DNA of 53,777 nucleotides from Chitinophagaceae bacterium. Its GTDB lineage: Bacteria; Bacteroidota; Bacteroidia; Chitinophagales; Chitinophagaceae. How positions within the stretch are numbered: the stretch's first letter is position 1; each line of letters begins with the position of its first letter. Positions 1-8,928 of this stretch are shown piece by piece. Both the position numbers and the translations under genes were made by a program. A model generated the notes under the pieces. That model was not told where the DNA came from, did no database searches, and saw nothing but the letters and a program-made list of their open reading frames with translations. The stretch spans positions 1 to 53,777 of the forward strand of contig JAICYZ010000002.1 in NCBI GenBank assembly GCA_025933935.1, written 5' to 3'.

Positions 1-459
1 AGCATAGGCGGAAGTATTTCCCTGCCCTGTTTCTGCAGTTTTAGAACCAATGTTTACAATTGATCCCTTTGATTTTATTAAATAAGGTAAAGCATGATGC
101 GCCATTAAATAGTAATGCACTAAATTTTTATGCAGTGAAGCAATAAAACCTTCATAATTTCCTTGTTCCAAACCAACTCCATCATTTACCCCGGCATTAT
201 TTACCAAACCATCAATTCGGTTATATTTTTCAACAATCTTTTTTATTGCATTCTCACACTCTTCGGGTTTTGTTAATTCTGCTACTACCTGAAACCCTTT
301 GCTATTGATACTTTCAAGCGTTTTTAAATTGTCGCTTTCATTTCTACCGACGATCACCGGTATCGCATTTTCTGCAGCCAGTGTTTTTACAATTCCTTCC
401 CCAATTCCTTTCGCGCCGCCCGTTACAATGATGACTTTATTATCAAGATGAAGATTCAT
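1..459 (-). CDS. SDR family oxidoreductase (L-fucose dehydrogenase-like), C-terminus cut by window edge
   Basis: Reverse complement from ATG at 459 reads MNLHLDNKVIIVTGGAKGIGEGIVKTLAAENAIPVIVGRNES...LVNNAGVNDG; Rossmann TGGxKGIG and NNAG motifs. Confidence 0.85.
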   Translation of the reverse strand, partial: MNLHLDNKVIIVTGGAKGIGEGIVKTLAAENAIPVIVGRNESDNLKTLESINSKGFQVVAELTKPEECENAIKKIVEKYNRIDGLVNNAGVNDGVGLEQGNYEGFIASLHKNLVHYYLMAHHALPYLIKSKGSIVNIGSKTAETGQGNTSAYA

Positions 460-477
460 TTTTTGTGTTTAGATGGT

Positions 478-1305
478 TTAGGAATTTAGATTATAAAATT
501 TGATTGCATTTGTATCAAATACTTTTTGCTTTTCTTCATCAGAAAATTGCAACATATATTTTTCCAGTAAATTTTTCCATTTATTATAAGTGCTACTCAA
601 CAACATCACCGGCCAATCGCTTCCAAATAAAATTCTGTCTGTACCAAAAGATTCAAATACTACGTCAAGGTAAGGATATAAATCTTCGGTTTTCCATTCG
701 TTCCATTTTGCTTCTGTTACTAATCCGGAAACCTTGCAATAAACATTTTCATTTTTAGCAATTTCCTTTATTTCAATTTTCCATTCATTGATTTTTTGAT
801 CTCTTATACAAGGTTTGGCACAGTGGTCGAGGATAAATTTTTGATTGGAAAATTTATTTACAAATTGAATCGCTTCTTTTAACTGATTTGGATAAATGAG
901 GATATCGTAGGTAAAATCAAAACTTTTTAAAAGTTTAATTCCATTCACGAAAGCTTCTTTTCTTAAAAAACCATCAGACTCTGCCTGTACTATATGTCTG
1001 AAGCCTTTTACAACAGGATATTCAGACCAGTAAAGCAACTTATCTTCAAGATTCTTATTTTGCAGATCTACCCAGCCAACAATGCCTTTTATAAAAGGGT
1101 TCTTATCTGCCAGTTGCAACAAAAAATCCGTCTCATTTTCGCTTTGGTCGGCTTGCACTGCAATAATTCCTGTTACCCCATTTTCGTGCAAAACAGGTTG
1201 TAAATCTTGTGGAAAAAAATTGCGTTGCAGCAATCCCATTTCATCAGTAATCCATGCATCTTTTATTGGATTGTATTTCCAGAAATGAACATGGGCGTCT
1301 ATCAT
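478..1305 (-). CDS. Amidohydrolase family 2 protein, probable L-fuconolactonase-type lactonase
   Basis: MIDAHVHFWKYNP N-terminus, FILDHCAKP, ILFGSDWPV; flanked by SDR and FAH genes. Confidence 0.85.
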   Translation of the reverse strand: MIDAHVHFWKYNPIKDAWITDEMGLLQRNFFPQDLQPVLHENGVTGIIAVQADQSENETDFLLQLADKNPFIKGIVGWVDLQNKNLEDKLLYWSEYPVVKGFRHIVQAESDGFLRKEAFVNGIKLLKSFDFTYDILIYPNQLKEAIQFVNKFSNQKFILDHCAKPCIRDQKINEWKIEIKEIAKNENVYCKVSGLVTEAKWNEWKTEDLYPYLDVVFESFGTDRILFGSDWPVMLLSSTYNKWKNLLEKYMLQFSDEEKQKVFDTNAIKFYNLNS

Positions 1306-1314
1306 GCTAGATAA

Positions 1315-2163
1315 TTATTTGGTCCAGTTTTTTACAAGTTGTTTTTGTGTTCCAAGCCCATCGATTCCCAATTCTACTACATCTCCGGCCTTTAAATAAA
1401 CCGGCGGATTCATTCCAAGTGCAACGCCATGCGGAGTGCCGGTAGAAATAATATCGCCAGGCAATAAAGTCATAAACTGGCTGATATAAGAAACAACCTG
1501 GGGAATATTGAATATCAAATCGTCTGTATTTCCATCCTGCATTTTTTTCCCATTAACGGTAAGCCATAAATGTAAATTATCTACATTTTCAATTTCGTCT
1601 TTAGTGGCCAACCACGGCCCAAGTGGAGCAAAGGTGTCGCAACTTTTTCCTTTTACCCACTGGCCGCCGCGCTCTATCTGAAATTCTCTTTCACTTACAT
1701 CATTGTGCAAACAATATCCGGCTACATAATCCATTGCCCCATCGCCATCTACATAACTGGCACGTTTTCCTATCACTACCGCCAACTCTACTTCCCAGTC
1801 TGTTTTTACTGAATTTTTCGGAATGATAATATCGTCATCAGGACCGCAAATTGCTGTTGTAGATTTGAAGAATAAAATGGGTTCTTTTGGAATAGCAGCG
1901 TTTGTTTCTTTGGCATGCTTTGCATAATTTAATCCAATACAAATTATTTTGGAAGGCTTATACACCGGGCATCCTAATCTTTCTTTTGAATCTATTTCCG
2001 GGAAATTGTTTTCTTCGATAATTTTTTTTAAATTATTTACACCATCATTTGCAAAAAAATCTTCGTCATAATCTTTTATAAATGATGACACATCGTATCT
2101 TTTATCCTGAATGATTACTCCAGGTCTTTCATTTCCAGGCTTTCCGAAGCGTATTAATTTCAT
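1315..2163 (-). CDS. Fumarylacetoacetate hydrolase family protein (2,4-diketo-3-deoxy-L-fuconate hydrolase-like)
   Basis: KIICIGLNYAKHAKE, DWEVELAVVIGKRA, GDIISTGTPHGVALGM. Confidence 0.88.
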   Translation of the reverse strand: MKLIRFGKPGNERPGVIIQDKRYDVSSFIKDYDEDFFANDGVNNLKKIIEENNFPEIDSKERLGCPVYKPSKIICIGLNYAKHAKETNAAIPKEPILFFKSTTAICGPDDDIIIPKNSVKTDWEVELAVVIGKRASYVDGDGAMDYVAGYCLHNDVSEREFQIERGGQWVKGKSCDTFAPLGPWLATKDEIENVDNLHLWLTVNGKKMQDGNTDDLIFNIPQVVSYISQFMTLLPGDIISTGTPHGVALGMNPPVYLKAGDVVELGIDGLGTQKQLVKNWTK

Positions 2164-2182
2164 AATGCTGTTTTTTGTTGTG

Positions 2183-2190
2183 CAAAGTTA
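2183..2190 (-). promoter_or_regulatory. Bacteroidota -7 element (TAnnTTTG) upstream of the FAH-family gene
   Basis: Minus strand TAACTTTG, about 20 nt upstream of ATG at 2163. Confidence 0.5.
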
Positions 2191-2228
2191 CTTCACCAGT
2201 AAAAAAAGAAATAAGTCGATTTTCTATT

Positions 2229-3626
2229 TTATTTATAACCCAAAATCTTCAACATACTTGCCGCGCTTTGTTCTTTGGCATATTCCCAATCTACCAGCTT
2301 GCCATTCTTATCATAATCAAGTACAATGTATTTTGGAGAAGGTATCAGGCAATGTTTTATCCCGCCATAACCACTTATTTGATCCTGGTAAGCGCCCGTA
2401 TGAAAAAAGCCCACGTAAAGTGGTTCGCCGGTTCCGATTTTCGGTAAAAAGACTTCATTGATGTGTTCCTCTGAATCGTAATAATCATGACTATCGCAGG
2501 TGATGCCGCCGAGCGTTACCCGCTGATATTCATTGTCCCATTTATTTACAGGAAGCATCAGGAACTTTTCACCAATGCCCCATGTATCAGGCAAAGTGGT
2601 GATGAAAGATGAATCAATCATATACCAGGTTTCGCGGTCGTTTTGCATTTTTTCACCAATCACACTGTAAATATGCGCCATGCTTTCACCAACCGTATAA
2701 CTTCCAAATTCTGTAAAAATATTTGGCATCGGTACCTTGCTTTTTTTGCATGCAACTTTGATGTTTCTGACGATTTCGTTGATCATGAACTGGTAATCAT
2801 AATCAAAGCCCAAAGAATGTTTTATGGGAAACCCACCGCCAATATTTATTGAATCTAATTCCGGGCAAATTTTTCTGAGCTGGCAATAAAGATTGATTAC
2901 TTTATTCAGCTCGCTCCAATAATAAATGTCATCCTTTATTCCTTTATTCAAAAAAATATGAAGCATTTTTAATTGAAACTTATTTTCAAATCCTTCAATT
3001 TCATCTACATAAAATTCCAGAATGTCTTTTGCCCGGATTCCCAAACGCGAAGTGTAAAAAGGAAATGTTGGTTCTTCCTCCGCTGCCACCCGAATGCCAA
3101 TATTAAAAGGCACTTTTACTGATTTTCGATAGGCTTTCAGTTCTTCTTTATTATCTAATACAGGAATGGCATTTTTAAAACCCGAATTGAGCAGTCGTGC
3201 GATTCTGCTCGTGTAAGTTTTTTGTTTAAAGCCATTACAAATGATGAATGTTTCCTTGGTGATCTTTTTTCTTTCAAATAATTTCAGAATGATCTCGATA
3301 TCGTATGCATAGGATGTTTCAAGATGAATGTCATGTTTCAATGCTTCCTCAACGATGAAAGAAAAATGGGAGCTTTTGGTACAATAGCAATAATTGTATT
3401 TTCCTTCATACTTATGCTTTTTAAAGGCATGCTCAAACATTTTTTTAGCCTTATTTATTTGCATGCCTATTTTTGGCAAATAAGTGAACTTGAGCGGCGT
3501 TCCATATTTATCTATCAGCGCTTTTACATCTACATCATTGTATTGGAGATAACCATCTTTCAGATCATAACCTTCCTGCGGAAAATTAAATGTTTGATCT
3601 ACAAGATCACTATAAGTGTTATTCAT
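2229..3626 (-). CDS. speA: Biosynthetic arginine decarboxylase-like PLP enzyme (short Bacteroidota form)
   Basis: 465 aa fold-III PLP decarboxylase: YNYCYCTKSSHFSFIVEEAL, SINIGGGFPIKHS, TEFGSYTVGE, ITCDSHDYY. Confidence 0.8.
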   Translation of the reverse strand: MNNTYSDLVDQTFNFPQEGYDLKDGYLQYNDVDVKALIDKYGTPLKFTYLPKIGMQINKAKKMFEHAFKKHKYEGKYNYCYCTKSSHFSFIVEEALKHDIHLETSYAYDIEIILKLFERKKITKETFIICNGFKQKTYTSRIARLLNSGFKNAIPVLDNKEELKAYRKSVKVPFNIGIRVAAEEEPTFPFYTSRLGIRAKDILEFYVDEIEGFENKFQLKMLHIFLNKGIKDDIYYWSELNKVINLYCQLRKICPELDSINIGGGFPIKHSLGFDYDYQFMINEIVRNIKVACKKSKVPMPNIFTEFGSYTVGESMAHIYSVIGEKMQNDRETWYMIDSSFITTLPDTWGIGEKFLMLPVNKWDNEYQRVTLGGITCDSHDYYDSEEHINEVFLPKIGTGEPLYVGFFHTGAYQDQISGYGGIKHCLIPSPKYIVLDYDKNGKLVDWEYAKEQSAASMLKILGYK

Positions 3627-3656
3627 TCAAAATTTTTAAGGCTTTAAAAATATTTA

Positions 3657-3664
3657 CAAATGTA
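3657..3664 (-). promoter_or_regulatory. Bacteroidota -7 element TACATTTG upstream of speA-like gene
   Basis: Minus strand TACATTTG about 31 nt upstream of ATG at 3626. Confidence 0.5.
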
Positions 3665-3744
3665 ATAGAATGGAGAATATAATAGTGAATTGCATGGAGT
3701 ATGCCAAGGATGAATTAAGAATGGATAATTAAGGAACAGGCATA

Positions 3745-3776
3745 AAAAAACCGTCGCGATTTTTTCGGACGGTTTT
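3745..3776 (-). terminator. Rho-independent terminator after rplT
   Basis: Minus strand AAAACCGTCCGAAAAAATCGCGACGGTTTTTTT hairpin with T tract just after rplT stop. Confidence 0.8.
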
Positions 3777-3794
3777 AAAGAAATTTTGAAAGAA

Positions 3795-4139
3795 TTATTT
3801 TACTGACAAAATCAGGTTTTTAAAGCTTTCAGGTTCGTTCATGGCCATATCAGCAAGAATTTTCCTGTTAAGGCCAATATTTTTTTCATTTAATTTATGA
3901 ATGAACTGGCTGTACGTCAATCCTTCTTCTCTTACAGCTGCGTTAATACGTGCAATCCACAAAGCACGGTATTCGCGTTTTTTTAATTTGCGGCCAACAT
4001 AGCTATATGTTAACCCTTTTTCCATTACGTTTTTAGCAACGGTATAAACGTTTTTTCTTTTTCCGTAATAACCTTTAGCGGCTTTAAGAACTCGTTTCCT
4101 TCTTGCCCTTGATGCTACTGCATTTGATGAACGTGGCAT
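3795..4139 (-). CDS. rplT: 50S ribosomal protein L20
   Basis: [62 protein letters not shown]. Confidence 0.98.
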   Translation of the reverse strand: MPRSSNAVASRARRKRVLKAAKGYYGKRKNVYTVAKNVMEKGLTYSYVGRKLKKREYRALWIARINAAVREEGLTYSQFIHKLNEKNIGLNRKILADMAMNEPESFKNLILSVK

Positions 4140-4184
4140 ATTTTAATATTTTTATTTTTTTTGAAAATTGTTGATAGGAAGCGA

Positions 4185-4382
4185 TTATTTCATACGAAGT
4201 AATCTCATTACAAATGGTCTGTTGGCATCACTTACACAACCTTTCTTGCGCAAAGCACGTTTGCGTTTGGTGGTTTTTTTTGTAAGAATGTGACGTTTGT
4301 AGGCTTTTTGAAAAGTGATTTCACCGGTTCCGGTTACTTTGAAGCGCTTCTTTGCGCTTGAGTTGGTTTTAACCTTTGGCAT
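4185..4382 (-). CDS. rpmI: 50S ribosomal protein L35
   Basis: [22 protein letters not shown]...[18 protein letters not shown]; adjacent to rplT. Confidence 0.97.
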   Translation of the reverse strand: MPKVKTNSSAKKRFKVTGTGEITFQKAYKRHILTKKTTKRKRALRKKGCVSDANRPFVMRLLRMK

Positions 4383-4509
4383 TATTATAATATTTTACTT
4401 TTACACCCTCGCCGGCGTCCCGAACAGACGGGAACTTATGGAGCCATGTGGGCAATATGTTTTTAGAGAAAATCCGCTTCAGCCAAAACACAAAATTCTG
4501 AAAGGGTTG

Positions 4510-4517
4510 CAAAAGTA
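4510..4517 (-). promoter_or_regulatory. Bacteroidota -7 element for rpmI-rplT, implying a leader of about 125 nt
   Basis: Minus strand TACTTTTG (TAnnTTTG). Confidence 0.5.
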
Positions 4518-4662
4518 AGGATTTATTTTGGAAAAGAGATAAAATTTGATTCATGTCGTCAATCTTTTCGCCGTATTTGTTTGTCTACTGGCCCTGATCG
4601 ACAAGGATCCGTAGGTTCCGATTGATACTTTATCGTATATTTATCAGATTCATTCCAGCCGT

Positions 4663-5115
4663 ATGGTACATCTCAATAAAACGGGTAATGTTCCTGCACT
4701 TCTTTGTCGCCTTGCTGTAGGATTAATTTTCCTTTCGGAAGGATTGCAAAAATATTTATTTCCTGAAACACTTGGCACTGGCAGATTTGCAAAAATCGGT
4801 TTTAGCAACCCCGGATTCTGGGCTTATTTCACCGGGACATTTGAAATTGTTTGTGGAATTTTAATATTAATTGGCTTGTTCACACGATTAGCTGCGATTC
4901 CACTTTTGATCATTATGATCGTTTCGTTTTTTACTACCAAATATCCGGAATTGATTGAAAAAGGCTTCTGGTTTATGGCACATGATTACCGCACAGATTT
5001 TGCTATGACCCTGTTGCTGATTTATCTAATTATTTACGGTGGCGGGAAAAAATCAATTGACTACACAATTCAACAGAAGGCAAGAGGCAATAAAAATTTT
5101 AATCTACGGAATTAA
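4663..5115 (+). CDS. DoxX family membrane protein
   Basis: LLCRLAVGLIFLSEGLQKYLFPE, four hydrophobic helices, GTFEIVCGILILIGLFTRLAAIPLLIIM. Confidence 0.88.
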   Translation: MVHLNKTGNVPALLCRLAVGLIFLSEGLQKYLFPETLGTGRFAKIGFSNPGFWAYFTGTFEIVCGILILIGLFTRLAAIPLLIIMIVSFFTTKYPELIEKGFWFMAHDYRTDFAMTLLLIYLIIYGGGKKSIDYTIQQKARGNKNFNLRN

Positions 5116-5118
5116 AAC

Positions 5119-6321
5119 ATGGAACCGGTAAAGAAAAAAAGCTTTTTTTCAGGCCTGACAAAAAATACTTTTTTGTTGGCATTCACCAGCCTTTTTTCAG
5201 ATATTTCTTCGGAAATGCTTTATCCAATTCTTCCGATCTTTTTAACCCAAACCTTGAAAGTAAGCGGAAGCATTATTGGACTGATCGAAGGAGTTGCCGG
5301 AACCATTCAGAATGTGATCCAGGGATTTTCGGGCAGTCTGTCAGATAAATTGCAGAGGCGAAAAGGAATTGCTGTATTTGGATATGTACTTTCCGCAATT
5401 TCCAAACCCTTTATGGGATTGGCAATATCATGGCCTTTGGTTTTTGGTGCCCGTTTCCTGGACAGGTTTGGTGCGGGAACACGGGCAGCGCCACGTGATG
5501 CATTAATTGCGGCCTCCGCTGATGAAAAAAACCGGGGAAAAGCTTTTGGATTAGAAGGGGTAGGAGATAATCTTGGCGCTTTTATCGGTCCTCTCATTGC
5601 TGTAGTCCTTCTTTTTTCCTGGCAATTTAATATCCGTTCTGTTTTTTTCCTGGCATTCATACCGGGAGTTTTATCAGTAATAATGATTTTATTGGTAAAA
5701 GAAAAGAAGACTAACGTAAAGTCAAAAATAAAAATAGATGTAGGCCTTAAACAATTTCCGACACAATACAGAAAATATTTGTTGGTAACAGCTTTATTTG
5801 GAATCGGCAATTCAAGTAACGCGTTCTTAATTCTGCAGACAAAAGACCTCGGTGTTTCATTCGAAAATACCATTCTTATTTATGCGGTTTTCAATTTGCT
5901 GGCAGCCGCAATTTCCTATCCTGCCGGTCATTTATCAGATAAATATGGAAGAAAAAATATTTTACTTATCTCATTCCTGATTTTTTTAATCGCTTATAGC
6001 GGCTTTGCTTTCACCAAAAATCTATGGCTTATCGGCTCTTTATTTTGTTTGTATGGATTATACCAGGGCATTTTCAGAGCGGTCGGAAAAGCGATGGCAG
6101 CCGACTTCGTACCATCGCATTTAAGAGCTAGCGGCATCGGTTGGTATTCGACTACTATCGGGTTAACCGGACTCGTTGCCAGTATAGTGGCGGGGCAGCT
6201 TTGGGACAAAGTAAGCCACTCTTCGGTTTTTATTTTTGGAGCGCTTTTTTCATTAGTCGGAATTGTTTCATTGATCCTGTTAATACAAGGCAAAAAAGCA
6301 AACGTTGTTCACATGAATTGA
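5119..6321 (+). CDS. MFS transporter
   Basis: 12-TM pattern, DRFGAGTRAAPRDALIAASADEKNRGKAFGLEGVGDNLGAFIGPLIAV. Confidence 0.9.
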   Translation: MEPVKKKSFFSGLTKNTFLLAFTSLFSDISSEMLYPILPIFLTQTLKVSGSIIGLIEGVAGTIQNVIQGFSGSLSDKLQRRKGIAVFGYVLSAISKPFMGLAISWPLVFGARFLDRFGAGTRAAPRDALIAASADEKNRGKAFGLEGVGDNLGAFIGPLIAVVLLFSWQFNIRSVFFLAFIPGVLSVIMILLVKEKKTNVKSKIKIDVGLKQFPTQYRKYLLVTALFGIGNSSNAFLILQTKDLGVSFENTILIYAVFNLLAAAISYPAGHLSDKYGRKNILLISFLIFLIAYSGFAFTKNLWLIGSLFCLYGLYQGIFRAVGKAMAADFVPSHLRASGIGWYSTTIGLTGLVASIVAGQLWDKVSHSSVFIFGALFSLVGIVSLILLIQGKKANVVHMN

Positions 6322-6322
6322 A

Positions 6323-6359
6323 AATAATGCTGCTTCAAAAAATTGAAATTTGCATTATT
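6323..6359. terminator. Convergent-gene hairpin, probable bidirectional terminator
   Basis: AATAATGC...TTCAA AAAA TTGAA...GCATTATT between convergent genes. Confidence 0.45.
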
Positions 6360-6387
6360 CCTTGCTTTGCTGAAGCCAGGTAAATTT

Positions 6388-7335
6388 CTAATCCACTTTT
6401 ACAACTACTTTTCCTTTAGTTTGATGCGTTTCCACTGCTTTATGCGCCCAGGCTATTTGGTCTAATGTGAAAATTTTATCAACAAAAACTTTCAATTTTT
6501 TTTCCTGTAAAAGACTGGCAATGATTCGCATTTCTTCTCCATCTGCCCGCATCATTGGCCAGCTTAATTTGATATTTCGTTCATTTGCAAGTTCTATTGC
6601 TTTTGGATCATTTTTGGTGGAAGAGGGAAGGCAAACCACAATGCCACCCTGTTTTACACAGGAAATCGTTCTATACAAAACCTCGCCTCCCATTGCATCT
6701 AAAGCACAATCCAAATCATGAACGATATTTTCAAACCTTTCTTTTTTGTAATCAATAAACTGATCAACTTCCAGTGATTTTAAAAACTTTTCATTTTTCT
6801 CTGATGCAGTTCCGATCACATATGCGCCATTCATTTTTGCAAACTGAACCGCCATATGACCAACTCCACCGGCCGCCGCCTGGATCAGTATTTTTTCTCC
6901 TGATGATACTTTTAATTCTTCATTAATGGCCTGATAAGCGGTTAAACCGGCAATTGGAATTGCTGCCGCTTCTTCAAACGAAATATTATCTGGTTTTATC
7001 GCAAGTAACTTCGGATCGGCAAGCGTAAATTCTGCATAAGCATTTCCCAAACGTGGAAAGCCAACACATCCAAAAACGTGATCGCCGGTTTTGAATTGCG
7101 TAACATTTTTGCCGACATTTTCAACAATACCACTTACATCCCATCCCAAAATAACCGGTAGTTTAATTTGTTTTGAAATGCCGCTGGTTCCTGCTCTTAC
7201 TTTGGTGTCGACAGGGTTAATACCGATTGCTTTTACTTTAATTAAAACCTGTTCTTCATTAACTTCCGGTTTATCCACTTCGGTAATTTGCAATACATCT
7301 GCATTACCAAATTCATTTATAATTGCTGCTTTCAT
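6388..7335 (-). CDS. NADP-dependent zinc-less alcohol dehydrogenase / quinone oxidoreductase family
   Basis: MKAAIINEFGNADVLQITEVDKPEVNEEQVLIKVKAIGINPVDTKVRAG; AAAGGVGHMAVQFAK. Confidence 0.92.
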   Translation of the reverse strand: MKAAIINEFGNADVLQITEVDKPEVNEEQVLIKVKAIGINPVDTKVRAGTSGISKQIKLPVILGWDVSGIVENVGKNVTQFKTGDHVFGCVGFPRLGNAYAEFTLADPKLLAIKPDNISFEEAAAIPIAGLTAYQAINEELKVSSGEKILIQAAAGGVGHMAVQFAKMNGAYVIGTASEKNEKFLKSLEVDQFIDYKKERFENIVHDLDCALDAMGGEVLYRTISCVKQGGIVVCLPSSTKNDPKAIELANERNIKLSWPMMRADGEEMRIIASLLQEKKLKVFVDKIFTLDQIAWAHKAVETHQTKGKVVVKVD

Positions 7336-7353
7336 TTTAATATTTTTCTTTTC

Positions 7354-8631
7354 TTAATTACAATCTGCTTGTTTTTTTGGACGGATGATCAATCTCAATG
7401 TTGGATTATTCGTAATAAAAGACCAGAACCAACTGAAGGCTAATTTCACTTTATTTCTGAATCCAACCAATGGAATAATATGAACAAAAAGCCAGACGAG
7501 CCACGCAAAAAATCCGGTGAAAGAAACCTTGGGCAAATCGGCCACCGCTTCATATTTGGAAATGATTGCCATGCTGCCTTTATTATTATAAGAAAATGGT
7601 TTCAGCTTTTCGCCAGATTCCATTTTTCGAAAGTTTTCTCCCAAAAGGTGGCCCTGTTGAATGGCAACCTGTGCCAGCTGAGGATGACCGTTCGGATAAT
7701 TTTTATCAGTGGTTTGCAAACATATATCACCGATTGCATAAATATTTTTTGAATCTTTTACTTTATTAAATTCATCGACTAAAATCCTTCGGCCTCGTCC
7801 AATCTGCTCAGGTAAAATACCAGGTACCTGGCGCGCTACAACGCCTGAAGTCCATATCAAACAATTGGTAGCAATTATTTCTCCATCTGCCATGATCACG
7901 TTTCCATCTTTATAATCTTTTACGGTTTTATTTAATTTTATTTGCACGCCTAATTCACTCAAAACCTTATAAGCTGCATCCTGCGCTTTTTTGCTCATCG
8001 AACCGAGGAGATGTGGTGAAGCATCAACCAGGTGAATCCGGGAATTGCCGCGTTTAATTTCAGGATATTCTTTTGCAACAATCGTTTGTCCCATCTCCGC
8101 AAGCATTCCTGCAATTTCAACTCCGGAGGGTCCGCCCCCCGCGATCACAATTGTTAATAATTTTTCTCTTTCTGCATCATTATTTGATATTACCGCATTT
8201 TCCATATTCAGCAGCAAATGATTGCGAAGGTTAATCGCATCATCTACTGATTTCATCGCCAAAGAATGTTGCTTTACATTTTCCATCCCGAAATAATTGG
8301 TTTCTGTACCGATAGCAAGCACCAGATAATCATAATCGAGCGAACCGGTAGTAGTTTCAATGGTATTTTTCTCCGGGTCCACTTTCAAAAGCATTCCGTA
8401 ATGAAAACGTACGTTATTTTTTTCTGTGAACATCCTGCGGAATGGATAACTGATATTTGAAGGCTCAATAAAAGCCGTTGCCACCTGGTAAAGCAACGGT
8501 GGAAAAAAATGATAATTGTCCTGGTCCACCATCGTTACCCGAAACCTTTTATCTTTCCAAAGGTGTTTTACAATATTGACACCTGCAAAACCACCACCAA
8601 CAATCACTACCTTTTTAACTGTATCTGCCAT
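7354..8631 (-). CDS. NAD(P)/FAD-dependent oxidoreductase, type II NADH dehydrogenase
   Basis: VVIVGGGFAGVNIVKHL, IVIAGGGPSGVEIAGMLAEM, YAIGDICLQ, C-terminal hydrophobic anchor. Confidence 0.92.
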   Translation of the reverse strand: MADTVKKVVIVGGGFAGVNIVKHLWKDKRFRVTMVDQDNYHFFPPLLYQVATAFIEPSNISYPFRRMFTEKNNVRFHYGMLLKVDPEKNTIETTTGSLDYDYLVLAIGTETNYFGMENVKQHSLAMKSVDDAINLRNHLLLNMENAVISNNDAEREKLLTIVIAGGGPSGVEIAGMLAEMGQTIVAKEYPEIKRGNSRIHLVDASPHLLGSMSKKAQDAAYKVLSELGVQIKLNKTVKDYKDGNVIMADGEIIATNCLIWTSGVVARQVPGILPEQIGRGRRILVDEFNKVKDSKNIYAIGDICLQTTDKNYPNGHPQLAQVAIQQGHLLGENFRKMESGEKLKPFSYNNKGSMAIISKYEAVADLPKVSFTGFFAWLVWLFVHIIPLVGFRNKVKLAFSWFWSFITNNPTLRLIIRPKKQADCN

Positions 8632-8897
8632 GTTTAAACTTTTTCTCTAAATTACTAAATAACCAGTCGCTTCATTTTCTAAAGACGGAATAGTTAATCA
8701 AAATAAATATTATATGATCGAAATCATTTCTCTCAAATTCTATTCCTCAATTGAAATCCTTTACTAGCAGTAGAAAAATTCAAGACCTTAATGCAAATAG
8801 GAATCGTACGCTTTCGCATTTTCTTTCAGGATGTTAAAAGCCTTGATTTTATTTTATTTCAAGGTAATTTGAACCCTGCTAAACTATAAGTTTTGTG

Positions 8898-8905
8898 TAC
8901 ATTTG
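8898..8905 (+). promoter_or_regulatory. Bacteroidota -7 element upstream of yidC
   Basis: TACATTTG, 23 nt upstream of ATG. Confidence 0.55.
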
Positions 8906-8928
8906 CACCCTAATTTTTAAATATAGGT

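Noticed and set aside
4369-4554. ORF of 61 aa upstream of rpmI on the minus strand
   Set aside because: It spans the probable promoter and leader of rpmI; no protein-like features.
4600-4625. GGATCCGTAGGTTCCG, superficially like an rRNA 3' end
   Set aside because: Match to the small-subunit rRNA terminal motif is partial and isolated; probably coincidental.
8779-8838. Short minus-strand frame NKIKAFNILKENAKAYDSYLH*
   Set aside because: Resembles a TPR-like tail of Bacteroidota hydrolases, but about 20 codons is too short to support a pseudogene call.
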